DNA of 64,000 nt. Origin: Gemmiger sp. An50. Lineage in GTDB: Bacteria; Bacillota; Clostridia; Oscillospirales; Ruminococcaceae. How positions within the stretch are numbered: the first letter of the stretch is position 1; each line of letters starts with the position of its first letter. The notes beneath the pieces were generated by a model, which made no database searches, was not told where the DNA came from, and saw only the letters and a program-made list of their open reading frames with translations. The translations under genes and the position numbers were made by a program. Positions 6,630 to 14,504 of this stretch are shown here, piece after piece. Location: the NCBI RefSeq assembly GCF_002161595.1, contig NZ_NFID01000001.1:1-64000 (forward strand), in the 5' to 3' direction.

Positions 6630-8483
6630 TCAATAGGCCTCGGCGAAGGCGCCGCCGATGCGCACGCCCCGGTTGGCCTCGATCTTCGCCATGGCACGGT
6701 ACAGCACCTGGCCGTCCAGCTTGACCTCGATGGGCTGGCTCACGTACAGCTGAGCCGCGCCCGCGCCGCCCAGCACGTCCGCCACCGCCTGACGGATGGT
6801 CTCCAGCGGGGCCTCCACGTTGGTGCCCCGCCGCTGGTCGCCCACCACCGCCAGGAATGGCCGGTTGGCGGGCAGCACCGCGCCCTTTGCCAGCCGGGGA
6901 ATTTGGTATTCCGGCACCCGGGGCAGGTTCACGCCGAAGTGCTGGCCGCCGTAGTCCGGCACCCAGGAGGGGATCTCCACCCCGATGCCGTTCAGCCGGT
7001 CGATCACCGCGTTCATGCCGCCGGTCAGTGCCCGCAGCATGGCGTTCACCAGGTCGATGATTCCGTTCACCCCCTGCTTTGCCACGCCGACCATGGTGTC
7101 CCACACGCTTTCAAAGATGTCGCTCAGGCCGCGCCAGGCCCGGTCCCAATCGCCGGTGAACACGCCGCTCACGAACTCGCACAGCCCGCGCAGAACTCCG
7201 GCGATGCCGTCCGCCACCTTGGCGATGGTCCCCAGCCCGTTGAAGAAGCTGTCCACAACGTACTGCACCGCCCCGGCCACCAGCGGCGCGAAGGTATCGG
7301 TGATGTTCTGCAAAAGCGGCAGAAGGGCCTCGGTCCACAAAATGGCGATCAGCTCCATCACCGCGCCAAACAAAAGGGTCAGGTTTTCCCACAAAGGGGC
7401 CAGATGCTCCTCCCACAGCTCCTGCAGCCGGGCCATCAGCTCATCCAGCACCGGGCGGATCAGCTCGTAATAGAGCGTCTGCACCCAGTTCCGCAGCTGT
7501 TCAAAGCCCTCGGCCAGCCGGTCCAGAATGGGCTGGCCGTACACCGCCCAGGCCTCGCTCACCGCGGCCAGCATATCCTGCACCACCTGCTGCAAAAAGC
7601 CCAGCAGCGGCATCAGATAATTCTGGATGGCGTCGCCCACCAGCTGGCAGCCCAGCGAGAAGTTCTGGGCGAACTGCTCCAGAAAAAGCTCGCCCACCGC
7701 ACCCACGATGGGGGCGAAGGTCTCGGAAAAGGCGTTCACGATATTGGGGATGAACTCCCCCAGCAGATACTCCCCCAACGGGCGCAGGGCGGTGTCCCAC
7801 AATTCCAGGGCGCTGTCCCGGATGACGGCCCAGGCGCTTTTGGCGGCCCGGGCCAGCTGGCCGAAGGCCTTGCCCCAGGCCTCGATGCTGGGGGCGAACA
7901 GCCGGTTCACTTCGTCCAGCACCGGGCGGAGCAGGTTCACAAGGCCGACCCACTTTTTCTGGGCCTCGTCCACCTCTTCGCCCGCCGTGCCGCCGCTGCC
8001 GCCGCCGGAAGTGGAACCGCCCCCGCCGCTCGCCTGCTGCTGCACCAGGTTCAGCTCGTCGATGCCCAGCACCGTGCGGGCCACCGCCTTGGCGGCTGCC
8101 TTGGTGCTTTTGGTCAGGGTCTGCTGGCCCTTGGCGGCTGCCCGGCTGCTTTGGGCCAGCGCGTCGGCCGAATCGGCCCCGTCGCCGAACAGCAGCCAAT
8201 TCACCCCCTCGCCGATCTTGCGCAGCCCCTCTGCAAAGGCCGCCAGCACCTGGCCCAGCCCGCCCAGCTGCCCCTGCATCACCTGCAGCAGCTGCCCGCC
8301 ACTGGATGCGGCCTCGTCCTGCGCGGCCTTCACCTGCTGCCAGGCCAGCCGCAGTGCGGCGGATTGGTCCAGCCCCAATTTTCGGTAATCCGCCGCCAGC
8401 TTCATCACGGTGCTGCGGGTGTCCCGCTCGGCCTGTTTGGCATCGCCCACCAGCAGGTCCAGCCAGGTCGTTTGCTTGTCCAT
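6630..8483 (-). CDS. Phage tail tape measure protein of the first tail module
   Basis: 617 residues from ATG 8483, preceded by AAAGGAGGG. The N-terminal part is helical (DKQTTWLDLLVGDAKQAERD). A Gly/Ser-rich hinge lies near residues 155-168, and long amphipathic helices follow. Hydrophobic repeats centre on residues 190-480, and the C-terminus is QPIEVKLDGQVLYRAMAKIE and then GGAFAEAY. It follows the Gp15 and chaperone genes in the standard order. Its N-terminal three quarters are unrelated to the two other tape measure copies, but the last 35 residues are almost identical to the end of the copy at 529-2583, also at DNA level. That shared end looks like a recombination point between two phages. 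Confidence 0.88.
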   Translation of the reverse strand: MDKQTTWLDLLVGDAKQAERDTRSTVMKLAADYRKLGLDQSAALRLAWQQVKAAQDEAASSGGQLLQVMQGQLGGLGQVLAAFAEGLRKIGEGVNWLLFGDGADSADALAQSSRAAAKGQQTLTKSTKAAAKAVARTVLGIDELNLVQQQASGGGGSTSGGGSGGTAGEEVDEAQKKWVGLVNLLRPVLDEVNRLFAPSIEAWGKAFGQLARAAKSAWAVIRDSALELWDTALRPLGEYLLGEFIPNIVNAFSETFAPIVGAVGELFLEQFAQNFSLGCQLVGDAIQNYLMPLLGFLQQVVQDMLAAVSEAWAVYGQPILDRLAEGFEQLRNWVQTLYYELIRPVLDELMARLQELWEEHLAPLWENLTLLFGAVMELIAILWTEALLPLLQNITDTFAPLVAGAVQYVVDSFFNGLGTIAKVADGIAGVLRGLCEFVSGVFTGDWDRAWRGLSDIFESVWDTMVGVAKQGVNGIIDLVNAMLRALTGGMNAVIDRLNGIGVEIPSWVPDYGGQHFGVNLPRVPEYQIPRLAKGAVLPANRPFLAVVGDQRRGTNVEAPLETIRQAVADVLGGAGAAQLYVSQPIEVKLDGQVLYRAMAKIEANRGVRIGGAFAEAY

Positions 8484-8499
8484 TCATTTCCCTCCTTTC

Positions 8500-9063
8500 T
8501 CAATCCTTTAGCAGCCGGTTCAGCCGCTCCCGCTCGGCCTGCTCCTCGGGGGTGTAGCGGGGCTTCAGGTCCACCCGAGCCCGGTTGCGCTGATAAAATT
8601 CCCGCTCCCAGCCCTCCAGCTTTTTGCCCCGGCGCAGCTTGTCCCGAATGGCCACCACGGCGGACAGCTGCCCCTCCCCGATGGCCCCGAACCAGGCAAG
8701 AAAGGTCCACCAGTGCACGAAGGGCAGCGCCCGGATCTCGCACCCGGCCGCCTTGTTCACATCCGCCACGATCAGGGGCAGGTCCTGCTGCCAGTCGATC
8801 AGCCGGGGACCCGCCGGGCCGCTGTCCTCTTCGCCGCCCGCCAAAAACCGGAGCATGGCCTCCATGGCCTGCCCCCGCAGCGCCGGGGGCAGGGCGGCAA
8901 ACTTCCGGTAAAACACCCCCATAGCCAGAAAGGCCCGCGCCTCGGGCGGCTCGGCGGCATCGTCCAGCAGGCGGATGACCTCCAGCACCTCCCGGAAGTC
9001 CGCCCGGATGGGCTCGATGCGCCCGGCGATCTCCAGCGCCTCGGGCAGGTCCCAGCCGGTCAC
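8500..9063 (-). CDS. Phage Gp15-family tail protein
   Basis: 187 residues, starting at a GTG (9063) that overlaps the stop of the preceding gene as GTGA. The fold signature of the Bacteriophage Gp15 family is visible. An N-terminal helical region is followed by a LIDWQQDLPLIVADVNKAAG segment, an aromatic HWWTFLAWFGAIGEG block and a basic C-terminal end (FYQRNRARVDL and PEEQAERERLNRLL). This family lies between the tail chaperone and tape measure genes in many Firmicute siphophages and probably serves as the longer chaperone form. The position here is exactly that. Confidence 0.8.
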   Translation of the reverse strand: MTGWDLPEALEIAGRIEPIRADFREVLEVIRLLDDAAEPPEARAFLAMGVFYRKFAALPPALRGQAMEAMLRFLAGGEEDSGPAGPRLIDWQQDLPLIVADVNKAAGCEIRALPFVHWWTFLAWFGAIGEGQLSAVVAIRDKLRRGKKLEGWEREFYQRNRARVDLKPRYTPEEQAERERLNRLLKD

Positions 9064-9509
9064 CGGGCCGCCTCCCGCCTTGCTGCCTCCCGGGCATCCG
9101 CGGCGGCGGCAAGGGCTTGGGCCTTCGCGCTCAGAAAGGCCTCGGCTCCCGCCTGCACCTGGGGCTGCAGCGCCGCGAACAGATTGGTCACCACCCGCTC
9201 GCCGTTGGCGACCACCGCCATCAGGTTCACGCCGCCCAGCAGCCGGTCGAAGTCGTTTTCCTCGCCGAACACCCAGGCCAGCACCTCCTTCACCGACCGG
9301 TCGGCCTTTGCCAGCAGCTCCAGCGCCTTCTGGCCGGTGGCCTGGGCCGCGCGGCCCTCCTCGGCCATTTCCTGCTCAATGGCGGCGATCCGGTCCGCCG
9401 CCTGCAAAAACCGGCTGTACACGTTGGGGTCGCTGGGGTTGAAGCGCAGCACCCCGCCGCCGTTGATTCGGTATTCCCGCACGCCGGTGTCGATGTTCAA
9501 TTCCTGCAT
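9060..9509 (-). CDS. Phage tail assembly chaperone (first tail module)
   Basis: 149 residues beginning MQELNIDTGVREYRINGGGV. The short beta-rich start (REYRINGGGVLRFNPSDPN) followed by a long helical Ala/Glu-rich body is the usual form of the chaperone encoded between tail tube and Gp15 genes in streptococcal and clostridial phages. It overlaps the Gp15 gene by four bases. The unit is complete and in frame, unlike the equivalent gene pair of the second tail module. Confidence 0.75.
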   Translation of the reverse strand: MQELNIDTGVREYRINGGGVLRFNPSDPNVYSRFLQAADRIAAIEQEMAEEGRAAQATGQKALELLAKADRSVKEVLAWVFGEENDFDRLLGGVNLMAVVANGERVVTNLFAALQPQVQAGAEAFLSAKAQALAAAADAREAARREAAR

Positions 9510-9584
9510 TCTCGTTCCTCCCTGCTGTTTTCAAGATGCCGCCCGGGCCACTGCTTCCCGGCCCGGGCGGGGCGGCTGAGCTGC

Positions 9585-10091
9585 TTACTCCTCGGCCGGG
9601 GTAAAGGTCTTGGTGTCCGCCTTGAAGTGGCCCTTCACCGGTGCGCCCTTGTAATGGATGGTGAAGGGGATCTGATAGCCGTTGGAATCGCCGCCGTAGC
9701 TGCTCACCTCGATGACCGCGTCGTCTTTCACGGCGGGGAAGCCCTTTTCCGGGTCCTCCTCCTCCCACATGTGCACCTCCACCACGGTGGTGTCGCAGCC
9801 GTCCAGGATCTTGCACTCGTCCACGATGCCCTGCAGCCGCTCAAACAGGGGGTCGCCCACCACCGCGTAGTAGGTCTCCACGCTGCCGCTCTTTTCGTAG
9901 CTGGTCACCAGGGTGCTGGTCTCACCCAGAATGTTCCGGGTCTTTTCCACGTTGGCGCTCAGCTCGGGGCTGTACTCCTCCAGGTCCTTGCCCAGCCGCA
10001 CATAGTTGGGGCTGCCCTCCAGCGCGCCGGGTTCGGCGGCGTCGATGTAGTGGGCCATCCACTTGCGCTCAATTTTCTTGTTCTTCTCCAT
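9585..10091 (-). CDS. Major tail tube protein (first tail module)
   Basis: 168 residues with an AAGGAG site six bases before ATG 10091. Family features are the ALEGSPNYVRLGKDLEEYSP segment, the NILGETSTLVTSYEKSGSVE segment and a C-terminal half rich in beta strands (PFTIHYKGAPVKGHFKAD). These match the major tail protein of A118- and streptococcal-type siphophages, which polymerises around the tape measure to form the tail tube. It overlaps the preceding minor capsid gene by 23 bases. It is intact and is presumably the functional tube protein of the prophage. Confidence 0.85.
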   Translation of the reverse strand: MEKNKKIERKWMAHYIDAAEPGALEGSPNYVRLGKDLEEYSPELSANVEKTRNILGETSTLVTSYEKSGSVETYYAVVGDPLFERLQGIVDECKILDGCDTTVVEVHMWEEEDPEKGFPAVKDDAVIEVSSYGGDSNGYQIPFTIHYKGAPVKGHFKADTKTFTPAEE

Positions 10092-10527
10092 CTGTTTCTC
10101 CTTTCAGTTCGGTGATGTGTTCCGCCACCAGCTCCAGCCGGTAGCGGGCCAGGCCATCCGGCCCGGCCTGCTGCAGCCCGGCTCCCTGCGCCCGCAGGCT
10201 CTGGCGGCCGGATTCAAAAAGCTGGGGCACCCGGCCCCGGGCGTTCTGGGTGTTCACCCAGTCCTGCAAAGCCAGCACCAGGGCCGCGTTGTGCAGCCCC
10301 GCGCCGGGGTCGCCCACAGGTTTTTCCAGCCGCAGCTCCAGCCAGAACCGGTAGCTGGTGGAAAGCCGGCCCCCGCCCAGGATGTTTTCTTGAAAATTGC
10401 TCTCGGACGCGCCGCCCGGCCGCAGCGACACCGCGCCCCCCGCCAGGTCCAGCCCGTCGATGGCGATTGCGGGCGTGCTGTCCCAGCCGGGCCAGCCTTC
10501 CAGCCATTCGCGCAGCTGTTCCAGCAT
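10069..10527 (-). CDS. Phage minor capsid / tail completion protein
   Basis: 152 residues from ATG 10527 (SD AAAGGGGGG). The sequence MLEQLREWLEGWPGW and the later ENILGGGRLSTSYRFWLELR segment match the minor capsid proteins that end the connector block of A118-like phages. These probably form the tail terminator that joins neck and tube. Longer in-frame starts upstream encode low-complexity Gly/Arg sequence and lack a ribosome binding site, so I rejected them. The gene overlaps the tail tube gene, which fits translational coupling. Confidence 0.75.
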   Translation of the reverse strand: MLEQLREWLEGWPGWDSTPAIAIDGLDLAGGAVSLRPGGASESNFQENILGGGRLSTSYRFWLELRLEKPVGDPGAGLHNAALVLALQDWVNTQNARGRVPQLFESGRQSLRAQGAGLQQAGPDGLARYRLELVAEHITELKGETDGEEQEN

Positions 10528-10541
10528 GCTGATTCCCCCCT

Positions 10542-10985
10542 TTACCATTTTTTGTACCATTCGGTCTGGGCCTCCACGTGGCGCACCTGTCCGTCCAGCC
10601 GCTTGGCCGCCACCTCGCGGATCACCGCAAGGCCCGGCACCGCCGCGGGCACAAAGGCGCGCCACTGGTCCGCCGTCTCGATTTCCGGGCCCTCGCCGGG
10701 CAGCACCCGGTCCCCCGGCTCCAGCGAGAACCAGTCCTCCTCCGGCTGCGCGCCCTCGCCGCCGGGCCGCCAGGCGGGCCACTGCCCGCCGCAGGGGGCC
10801 AGCAGAAAGCAGTACCGCTGCCCGGTGGCCCCGATTGCATCCGCCCCGCCGGAATCCCGCTCATCCAGCCAGACTCCGCGCAGCACCGTGCGGCGGCAGG
10901 AAAATTCCGGCCGGAACACCGCGTGATACACCGTGACGGTGTGGGTGCAGAAGCGATAATCCGGCAAGCCACCGGTCAGCCGCAT
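10542..10985 (-). CDS. Phage minor capsid (head-tail stopper) protein
   Basis: 147 residues, overlapping the preceding connector gene by ten bases. Features are DYRFCTHTVTVYHAVFRPEF near the start, a single CRRTVLRGVWLD strand pair, and GDRVLPGEGPEI near residue 90. The pattern is that of small head-completion or stopper proteins (minor capsid, PF10665-like). Unusually, only two genes lie between the first connector protein and the tail tube. The third minor capsid gene common in A118-like phages is not seen. Confidence 0.7.
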   Translation of the reverse strand: MRLTGGLPDYRFCTHTVTVYHAVFRPEFSCRRTVLRGVWLDERDSGGADAIGATGQRYCFLLAPCGGQWPAWRPGGEGAQPEEDWFSLEPGDRVLPGEGPEIETADQWRAFVPAAVPGLAVIREVAAKRLDGQVRHVEAQTEWYKKW

Positions 10986-11338
10986 GCCGCCACCCCCTGT
11001 TCATCCCGCCGGATGTCCAGATACAGCCCGGCGCAGCGGTAGAGCTCCCGGCTTTTGGCGGCGGGGCTCAGATCCGGCGCGGGGGCGGCGCTGGTCTGGC
11101 TCAGGCTGCCCAGCTGCATCCCGGACAGCACACCGCCGTTTTCCGCCGCTTCATAAAAGTGGATCGCCTCGGCCATGGCGCACACCGCCAGGGCCTCGCT
11201 GTTTTCCTCCGGGGCCGTTACCCGGTAGATGCGCTTGTAGCGCCCCAGCTGAGCCGCGGCGGCCCGCTCGGCCGCCGCGAACTCCTGCTCGGTCATCTCA
11301 CCGGCCCAAACGTCCCGGTAAAATGCGTACTCCACCAT
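10976..11338 (-). CDS. Head-tail connector protein (gp6-like adaptor)
   Basis: 120 residues beginning MVEYAFYRDVWAGEMTEQEF, mostly helical. The gene begins four bases after the capsid gene, whose end supplies the leader. Small helical adaptors encoded directly after the major capsid gene bind the portal ring and start the neck of the particle. The AERAAAAQLGRYKRIYRV segment and the following helix pair fit this class. There is no strong ribosome binding site, so translation is probably coupled to the capsid gene. Confidence 0.75.
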   Translation of the reverse strand: MVEYAFYRDVWAGEMTEQEFAAAERAAAAQLGRYKRIYRVTAPEENSEALAVCAMAEAIHFYEAAENGGVLSGMQLGSLSQTSAAPAPDLSPAAKSRELYRCAGLYLDIRRDEQGVAACG

Positions 11339-11342
11339 AGGC

Positions 11343-12215
11343 TCAGGCGGATTTGTGGCTGGCGTACACGCCGGCCAGCTTGTTTTTGTACACGTCGGCC
11401 ACGCCCACGTTGCGGTAGCCGTACTTGTAGGCGTCCGCCTCCTGGTTCTGGTCGGGGGTCACGATCTTGGGGGCCACGTGCTTTTCAAACTGGATCAGGG
11501 CAGGCTTGTGGATGACCATGAAGTTCAGCTCCTTGCCGTCGTCCGCCTTGGCGTAGCCGCCCGCCTCCTGGCCGCCGGTGTGGCCATCCTTCTGGTCGAT
11601 GGCGGTGTAGAAGCGGGTCTGGGGCACCAGGGTCTTGCTGGCAAAGCGGGACAGAATCTCCCGGCTCTTGGTGGTGTCCAGATCGGCGATCATGCCGTCC
11701 AGGGTGGGGGTGATGAAGAGGTGACGGTCCTCCATGGGCACCTCGGCCTCATCCATGGCGTTGGTGGCAACGCGCAGGGCGGCCAGCACCGCCGCGCCGT
11801 CCTCCAGGGTTTCCTCCTTCTGGGTCACGCCCTCCTTGGAGGCGTAGCTGGCGAAGCGGAAGGCGTCCAGCTCGGGGGCCACCTTGGTGCGGATGAACTC
11901 GCCCGCCAGACGGCCGAAGGCGATGCCGGCGCTGTCCGCGTCGTCCATGTTGTCCACGGTGAACATGCGGCCCCGGTCGAAGTTGCACTTCACGGTCTCG
12001 TTGGTCAGGGTCACGTCGCCGGACACATAGCCGCTGTTGCGGTCGTAGTCGCCCAGACCCTGCAGCTCGATCATGGGGATGATCAGCTCGTTGGCGTTGG
12101 CGCCCTGGCGCACCAGCTCCTCGGGGCCGTCCAGCTTGGCGGTGAGGGACACGGTGCGGTACACCTCGTCCAGCAGAGGGATGAATTTGCCTGCGGTGGT
12201 AATCTTGTTAGCCAT
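11343..12215 (-). CDS. Phage major capsid protein
   Basis: 290 residues from ATG 12215 (MANKITTAGKFIPLLDEVYR), nine bases after AGGAGG. An upstream in-frame start at 12242 contains the SD itself and is unlikely. The sequence carries the compact features of small HK97-fold or A118-type coat proteins: GLGDYDRNSGYVSGDVTLTN, an acidic VDNMDDADSAG segment, a FIRTKVAPELDAFRFASY helix and a YGYRNVGVADVYKNK end. Its place between scaffold and connector genes is standard. The same ETVKCNFDRGRMFTVDNMD region is typical of Firmicute phage capsid annotations. Confidence 0.9.
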   Translation of the reverse strand: MANKITTAGKFIPLLDEVYRTVSLTAKLDGPEELVRQGANANELIIPMIELQGLGDYDRNSGYVSGDVTLTNETVKCNFDRGRMFTVDNMDDADSAGIAFGRLAGEFIRTKVAPELDAFRFASYASKEGVTQKEETLEDGAAVLAALRVATNAMDEAEVPMEDRHLFITPTLDGMIADLDTTKSREILSRFASKTLVPQTRFYTAIDQKDGHTGGQEAGGYAKADDGKELNFMVIHKPALIQFEKHVAPKIVTPDQNQEADAYKYGYRNVGVADVYKNKLAGVYASHKSA

Positions 12216-12315
12216 AGTGTATTTTCCTCCTGTTGTATACAATTTGTTTATTTAAGACTTGGCAAAACAGCGGGGCAAAAACGCGGGAGGCCCCCGGGGC
12301 CCCGGTGTTCTCCGG

Positions 12316-12807
12316 TCAGACACGGCCCAGCCCGAAGGCCCGGCGCAGCACCTCATCCGGCTCACCGCCGGGCGCGCCCGCACCGGTGCCCGCCGCATAG
12401 GGGGGCGGGGTGATGCCGCCGAAGAGATAGCCGTTTTCCTGCTCCAGCTGTTCCAGCGCGGCGGCGATGGCTCCCTCCGGGTCGGCGCTGGTGCGCAGGC
12501 CGTCCAGGTCCAGCAGGGCCCGGATGGCCTTTTCGCTGCGGCCGCCCGCCTTGCCGATGGCGGTGTTCAGCGCCGCGTCAAAGCGGGCCGCCGCCACCTG
12601 CTCCTCCGCCGATTTGCGGGCCTGCTCGGCCTGCTGCTTCCAGTCGGCAGCCTGGGCGCGGGCAGTCTCCAGCTCGGTCTTCCATCTGGCCTGCCGGGCA
12701 TCCAGCTCCTCCCTGTTCACAAAGCGCTGGGCCAGCGCGGCGGTCAGCGATTCCTCCAGCTGGGGGGTATAAGCCTCGCCCAGCAGCTCCTTCAGCCATT
12801 CCTGCAT
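12316..12807 (-). CDS. Phage scaffolding protein (GP20 family)
   Basis: 163 residues from ATG 12807, preceded by AAAGGAG. It has a long charged coiled-coil region (residues about 25-90, REELDARQARWKTELETARA and following). A GGRSEKAIRALLDLDGL motif follows, then a Pro/Gly-rich C-terminus with EVLRRAFGLGRV. This is the architecture of phage minor structural protein GP20, the internal scaffold that guides capsid assembly and is then released. It lies between portal and capsid, as expected. A putative protease gene is absent. Confidence 0.85.
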   Translation of the reverse strand: MQEWLKELLGEAYTPQLEESLTAALAQRFVNREELDARQARWKTELETARAQAADWKQQAEQARKSAEEQVAAARFDAALNTAIGKAGGRSEKAIRALLDLDGLRTSADPEGAIAAALEQLEQENGYLFGGITPPPYAAGTGAGAPGGEPDEVLRRAFGLGRV

Positions 12808-12858
12808 TGTTTTCTGTTCTCCTTTCCTGTTCCATTGGGTTTCGGGCAAAACAAAAGG

Positions 12859-12890
12859 CCTGCGGTTCTTTGCAAAACCTGCAAGCCTTT
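12859..12890 (-). terminator. Possible hairpin between portal and scaffold genes
   Basis: Imperfect inverted repeat (AAGGCTTGC and GCAGGCCTT on the coding strand) just after the portal stop, followed by a T-rich stretch. It could reduce read-through or act as an RNA processing site; the stem is interrupted, so strength is uncertain. Confidence 0.35.
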
Positions 12891-12892
12891 TT

Positions 12893-14269
12893 TCATGAAT
12901 TGTTCGGGGCCGTTTCCCCGGGCATCAGCCGCTGGCGTACCCGGGCCAGGTCCTCGTCGGTCTCCCAGGGCAGACTGTATTTCCAGGCCAGGGCGATCTC
13001 CGGCTTCAGCAGCCCGGCGTTCACCAGCTGCAGGGTGTCGGCCCATTCCCTGTCCTTATCAAACAGAACGCCGTTGCCCCAGTCGATGCGCACCGCCCGC
13101 GCCGGGTCCGGCTCGAAGGCGCCGGGCATCCGGTACAGCCTGCCCAGCCTGCCGCAGAGGGCCACCGCCCGGCGCACCGCGCTCTCCCACAGCTGCTGCA
13201 ATTCCTGGATGGTCAGGCTGTAGTCGCCCTGGCTGCTGGTCACCTCGGTGGCGGTGCGCTGTGCGGCCTCCACCTCGCCCAGAATGCCCCGCTTCAAGCC
13301 GATCAGGCTTTCCAGATTGCGCAGATATTCCCGCTTGCGGGCCAGAAAGCTTTCCTGCCGCAGAGCGGGGGCGAACACGGTCACGCCGGTGTTGGCGATG
13401 TCGTCGTCGATGCCCACGAAGAGGCCGGGCGGCAGCACCGGACGGCCATTCTTGCGCTTGTCCAAAAGGTCCGCCGAGGCGAACACCCGGCTCTCGCCGT
13501 GGTCAAACTCCCGGTCCAGCTGGCGCTCGTTGCGGTTGATGTTGTGGATCAGCCCCGCCGCCGCGGCGTACACGCTCACCGGGTCGGGGCTGCCGTCCAC
13601 ACAGTTTTCCAGCGGCAGACGCAGGCTCACAAGGCCGAGGCCACCCACGTCGCCCACCACCGCTTTCGGCTCCAGCGCCGCGTACCGGGGCAGGGCGGAA
13701 AGGCTCACCGGCGTGCCAATGCTCTGGCCGTCCCAGCTGCAAAAGAGCTTGTTCTCGATCACCAGACGGCCCGCCTCATCCAGGCTGCGGCGCTCCAGGA
13801 GGGTGTAGAACTTGCCGTTTTCCATGGTAAGCTCCGCGCTGCCCAGGGCGGTGGCCTCGCCGTCCGGCGAGCGGCCCAGCACCGTGACCATGTCCCGCCG
13901 CATCACCGAAAAGCCAAAGCCCCCGGGCCCCGGCACCGGCTTGAGCCAGGCCTCGCCCCCGATCAGGGCCAGCTGCATGGCCTTGCGGCGCACCCCGTCC
14001 AGCCCGGCCAGAATCCCGGCCACAAAGGGCTCGCCCCCATCGGCAGTAGCCCGGTACTCGGCAAAGCAGCTGCGGCTCAGCTTGCTCACCACCGTGTAGG
14101 GCAGCCGCTGGCAGGGGTCCTCGGCGTCGGTCACCTCCCGGTCAAAGTAAAGGCGGAACCAGTCCTCAATGGCGGCGTTCATGGCGGCGGTGGTGCAATC
14201 CCGCGCGCCGGGGTAGGCCTGGGCAAAGCTGTGGATCTGCCGCCCCAGGGCGGCGCCGAACACGCTCAT
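12893..14269 (-). CDS. Phage portal protein (A118/SPP1 gp6-like)
   Basis: 458 residues from ATG 14269 (MSVFGAALGRQIHSFAQAYP), with GGAGGTGGAGGA upstream and an ATGA overlap with the preceding small gene. The portal forms the dodecameric ring through which DNA is packaged. Visible family features are an N-terminal DWFRLYFDRE segment, a central AAGLIHNINRNERQLDREFD helix and an acidic VFASADLL region. A long helix with QQLWESAVRRAVALC lies in the second half. The C-terminal WADTLQLVNAGLLKPEIAL motif is typical of portals of this group. The Mu F-like minor head gene that often follows the portal is missing here. Confidence 0.88.
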   Translation of the reverse strand: MSVFGAALGRQIHSFAQAYPGARDCTTAAMNAAIEDWFRLYFDREVTDAEDPCQRLPYTVVSKLSRSCFAEYRATADGGEPFVAGILAGLDGVRRKAMQLALIGGEAWLKPVPGPGGFGFSVMRRDMVTVLGRSPDGEATALGSAELTMENGKFYTLLERRSLDEAGRLVIENKLFCSWDGQSIGTPVSLSALPRYAALEPKAVVGDVGGLGLVSLRLPLENCVDGSPDPVSVYAAAAGLIHNINRNERQLDREFDHGESRVFASADLLDKRKNGRPVLPPGLFVGIDDDIANTGVTVFAPALRQESFLARKREYLRNLESLIGLKRGILGEVEAAQRTATEVTSSQGDYSLTIQELQQLWESAVRRAVALCGRLGRLYRMPGAFEPDPARAVRIDWGNGVLFDKDREWADTLQLVNAGLLKPEIALAWKYSLPWETDEDLARVRQRLMPGETAPNNS

Positions 14270-14472
14270 TCCTCCACCTCCCAGCTGCGGGCGGCCAGCC
14301 GGTTGCGGGCCCGCACCCCGGCCTGCATGCCCTGGATGTAGGCCTCCAGCCGCTCGATCTCCCGCTCCTTTTTCTCCAGCTGGCTGCGCAGTGCCCCGTT
14401 CTCCCGCAGCAGCTGGTCCCGCGCCCACTCGGGCAGAAAGCGCCGCCAGAACCATTCCTTCAGTTTGTGCAT
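14266..14472 (-). CDS. Small coiled-coil phage protein between terminase and portal
   Basis: 68 residues from ATG 14472, nine bases after AAAGGAG. The protein is almost all helix: an aromatic start (MHKLKEWFWRRFLPEWARD), then a Glu/Lys/Arg heptad region (QLEKKEREIERLEAYIQGM). The stop overlaps the portal ATG as ATGA. Position and coupling support a real late gene, perhaps helping portal or terminase assembly, but the family is not recognised. Confidence 0.65.
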   Translation of the reverse strand: MHKLKEWFWRRFLPEWARDQLLRENGALRSQLEKKEREIERLEAYIQGMQAGVRARNRLAARSWEVEE

Positions 14473-14504
14473 TTGTTCTCTCCTTTCCTGTTTTCCGGCA
14501 CGGC

